This document shows, in pieces, positions 38,586 through 39,980 of a DNA stretch of 39,980 nucleotides (position 1 is its first letter; each line of letters begins with the position of its first letter). The stretch covers positions 1-39,980 of IMG/VR virus record IMGVR_UViG_3300036945_000615; one strand, given 5' to 3'. Made by a program: the position numbers and the translations under genes. The notes beneath the pieces are model-generated. The model was given only the letters and a program-made list of their open reading frames with translations, searched no databases and had not been told where the DNA came from. Source of the stretch: a virus.

Positions 38586-38603
38586 CTCTACTGGGGATCA
38601 AAC

Positions 38604-39980
38604 ATGCAAACACTCTGGATTGACATTGAGACGCGTTCGCAGTGCGACCTGAAGGTCCGCGGCGTCTACAACTACGCGAAAGACAAAAGCACACAGGTTC
38701 TGTGTATCGCCTACGCGTTTGACGACGACGACGTGAAAGTCTGGACGCCGGGCAACAAGCTGCCGACGCAGGTGCTGCAGCACAAGGGCCAGATACGCGC
38801 CCACAACGCCGCGTTCGAGCGTCTGGTGCTGACGGCGTGGGGTTGCCCGTGGCGTCTTGAGCAGTTCTACTGCACGGCGTCCCAAGCCCGCGCCAACTGC
38901 GCGCCCGGCTCACTGGAAGACGTCGCGCGGTTCTCTGGCACTGACATGCGCAAGGACCACAGAGGTTCGATGCTGGTCCGCAAGCTGTGCATCCCTGACA
39001 AGGGCGGCACGTTCAACGACGACCCGCTGCTGATGGCAGAGCTTTACGAATACTGCGCTCAGGACGTTCGTACGATGCGCGAGGCGTCACAAGCCATGCG
39101 CGAGTTGAGCGCACTGGAGCTGAGCGAGTATCACACCAACGAGCGGATCAACGACCGAGGCATCAAGCTGGATGTCGACCTGTGCCGCGCGGCCATGAAG
39201 TACGCGGCCGCAGAGCTTGCCGAGGTTCAGACGCTCGCGGCTGACATCACGCGCGGTGAGGTTCTCACCCTGAGAAGCCCCAAGCTGCGCGAGTGGGTCT
39301 GGCGCAACGTGGGTGAAGTGGCCCATGACCTGATGATGAAAGACGGCAAGGTGTCGCTGGACAAGACCGTACGACGGAACTTGCTGGCGCTGGCAGAGGA
39401 AAGCAACAATGAAGTCCCTCCTGAAGTGGCTGACGTTATTCAATGCGCCGATGATATTTGGGCGTCGTCTACGGCGAAATTCCAACGCCTGCTTGGCCTA
39501 TCGGATTTGGTCGATCACCGGGTACGAGGGGCCTTTGTCTTTGCTGGAGGCGCGGCCACTGGTCGCGCGTCTAGCTACGGCGCTCAGCTGCATAACTTCA
39601 CTCGGAAATGTGTTAAAGAAGCCGACGCCTGCCGCGACGCAATGGTCGCCGGTCAGGCGATCACTCCCGCCTTTGGAAAGCGTGTCACGGACGCTCTCAA
39701 AGGGATGCTTCGGCCTGCGCTCGTATCGGCGTCTGGAAACTCACTTGTGGTCGCAGACTGGTCCAGTATCGAAGCCCGGGTTACTCCTTGGGCATCGGCA
39801 AGCCCGGCAGGCGAGCGCAAGCTGGAGCTTTTCCGATCTGGCGCGGATGTCTATCGGGTGAACGCCAGCGCGACGTTCGGCGTGGCTGTCGAGGGTGTGA
39901 CGGACGACCAGCGCCAGATCGGCAAGGTGCAGGAGCTTTCCTGCGGCTTCGGCGGCGGCGTCGGCGCGTTCGCGGCGATG
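38604..39980 (+). CDS. Family A DNA polymerase, N-terminal part (continues at base 3)
   Basis: The first 459 residues of a 648-aa replicative polymerase with proofreading. The 3'-5' exonuclease is intact: D7 and E9 (WIDIETRS), H67-N68 (AHNAAFE), Y150 and D154 (YCAQD). Motif A is VVADWSSIEARV with D385 and E390, and motif B is RQIGKVQELSCGFGGG with R437, K441 and F449. The position equal to E. coli Pol I F762 is Leu445, a variant linked in marine-virus studies to slower, possibly temperate-leaning phages. ATG 38604 follows GGGGATC, 18 bases after the terminator. The frame is open to the window end and resumes at base 3. Confidence 0.95.
   Translation, partial: MQTLWIDIETRSQCDLKVRGVYNYAKDKSTQVLCIAYAFDDDDVKVWTPGNKLPTQVLQHKGQIRAHNAAFERLVLTAWGCPWRLEQFYCTASQARANCAPGSLEDVARFSGTDMRKDHRGSMLVRKLCIPDKGGTFNDDPLLMAELYEYCAQDVRTMREASQAMRELSALELSEYHTNERINDRGIKLDVDLCRAAMKYAAAELAEVQTLAADITRGEVLTLRSPKLREWVWRNVGEVAHDLMMKDGKVSLDKTVRRNLLALAEESNNEVPPEVADVIQCADDIWASSTAKFQRLLGLSDLVDHRVRGAFVFAGGAATGRASSYGAQLHNFTRKCVKEADACRDAMVAGQAITPAFGKRVTDALKGMLRPALVSASGNSLVVADWSSIEARVTPWASASPAGERKLELFRSGADVYRVNASATFGVAVEGVTDDQRQIGKVQELSCGFGGGVGAFAAM

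Larger units (their letters stand above)
465..39372. repeat. Genome-wide iterated palindrome CGTACG (70 copies counted)
   Basis: By reading the + strand I count 70 copies, roughly one per 570 bp; base composition predicts about 13. Copies lie in genes of both orientations, in all three codon phases (for example CGT ACG, C-GTA-CG and CG-TAC-G) and between genes (6817, 8932, 9482, 9561, 20905, 33404). No longer consensus was found. The longest empty interval is 18637-20904. Confidence 0.85.

Noticed and set aside
1-39980. Integrase, CI-like repressor, phage RNA polymerase, tRNA genes
   Set aside because: Searched for by motif in the translations and by eye in the gaps; none seen. Absence of tRNAs cannot be proven without a covariance search.

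Overview
This window is an essentially complete tailed-phage genome of about 39.96 kb and roughly 61% GC. The first 20 bases are identical to the last 20, and one DNA polymerase gene runs off the right end and continues at the left end in the same frame. The molecule is therefore circular or circularly permuted in the assembly. The head and tail genes are P22-like: portal, scaffold, coat with an I-domain-like insertion, gp4-like and gp10-like tail factors, and three ejection proteins in the order small, medium, large. This points to a short-tailed podovirus. A holin and an overlapping Rz/Rz1 spanin pair indicate a Gram-negative host. I see no integrase, no CI-like repressor, no phage RNA polymerase and no tRNA genes, so host RNA polymerase must be used. 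The host is not identifiable from the sequence alone.

Layout. (1) Rightward replication operon, 36446 through the junction to 2875: a RecB/Cas4-like nuclease, two small proteins, a putative ssDNA-binding protein, a strong terminator, a family A DNA polymerase with proofreading, and a primase-helicase. (2) Leftward accessory operon, 8693 down to 2847: small proteins, a MoxR/CobS-type AAA+ ATPase, a vWA-like partner, a SprT-like metalloprotease, several tiny membrane proteins and a terminal winged-helix protein. Six copies of one hairpin sit between its genes. (3) Gene-poor control region, 8694-9876, with an AT-rich block of AATGGTCA iterons, a second array of 15-bp repeats, and palindromes. 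(4) Rightward late operon, 9877-33959: small terminase, M15 endolysin, large terminase, HNH nuclease, portal, LamG-like protein, two tailspikes, scaffold, coat, tail and fibre proteins, ejection proteins, holin, spanins. (5) Leftward ATGA-coupled cluster, 36349 down to 33940: VRR-NUC nuclease, Cys-rich protein, SNF2-type helicase and three small proteins. It diverges from the replication operon across a 96-bp control region.

The most unusual signals are at DNA level. The palindrome CGTACG occurs 70 times by my reading, against roughly a dozen expected from base composition. It uses all three codon phases, both gene orientations and intergenic DNA. The composition-matched palindrome CGATCG was not seen at all. 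The only long stretch without CGTACG is the receptor-binding part of the second tailspike gene, which suggests recent acquisition. Other points of interest are a leader hairpin that partly sequesters a ribosome binding site and carries three GGCGCGCC palindromes exactly 21 bp apart, a covarying family of intercistronic hairpins, and a series of previously unlisted membrane microproteins.
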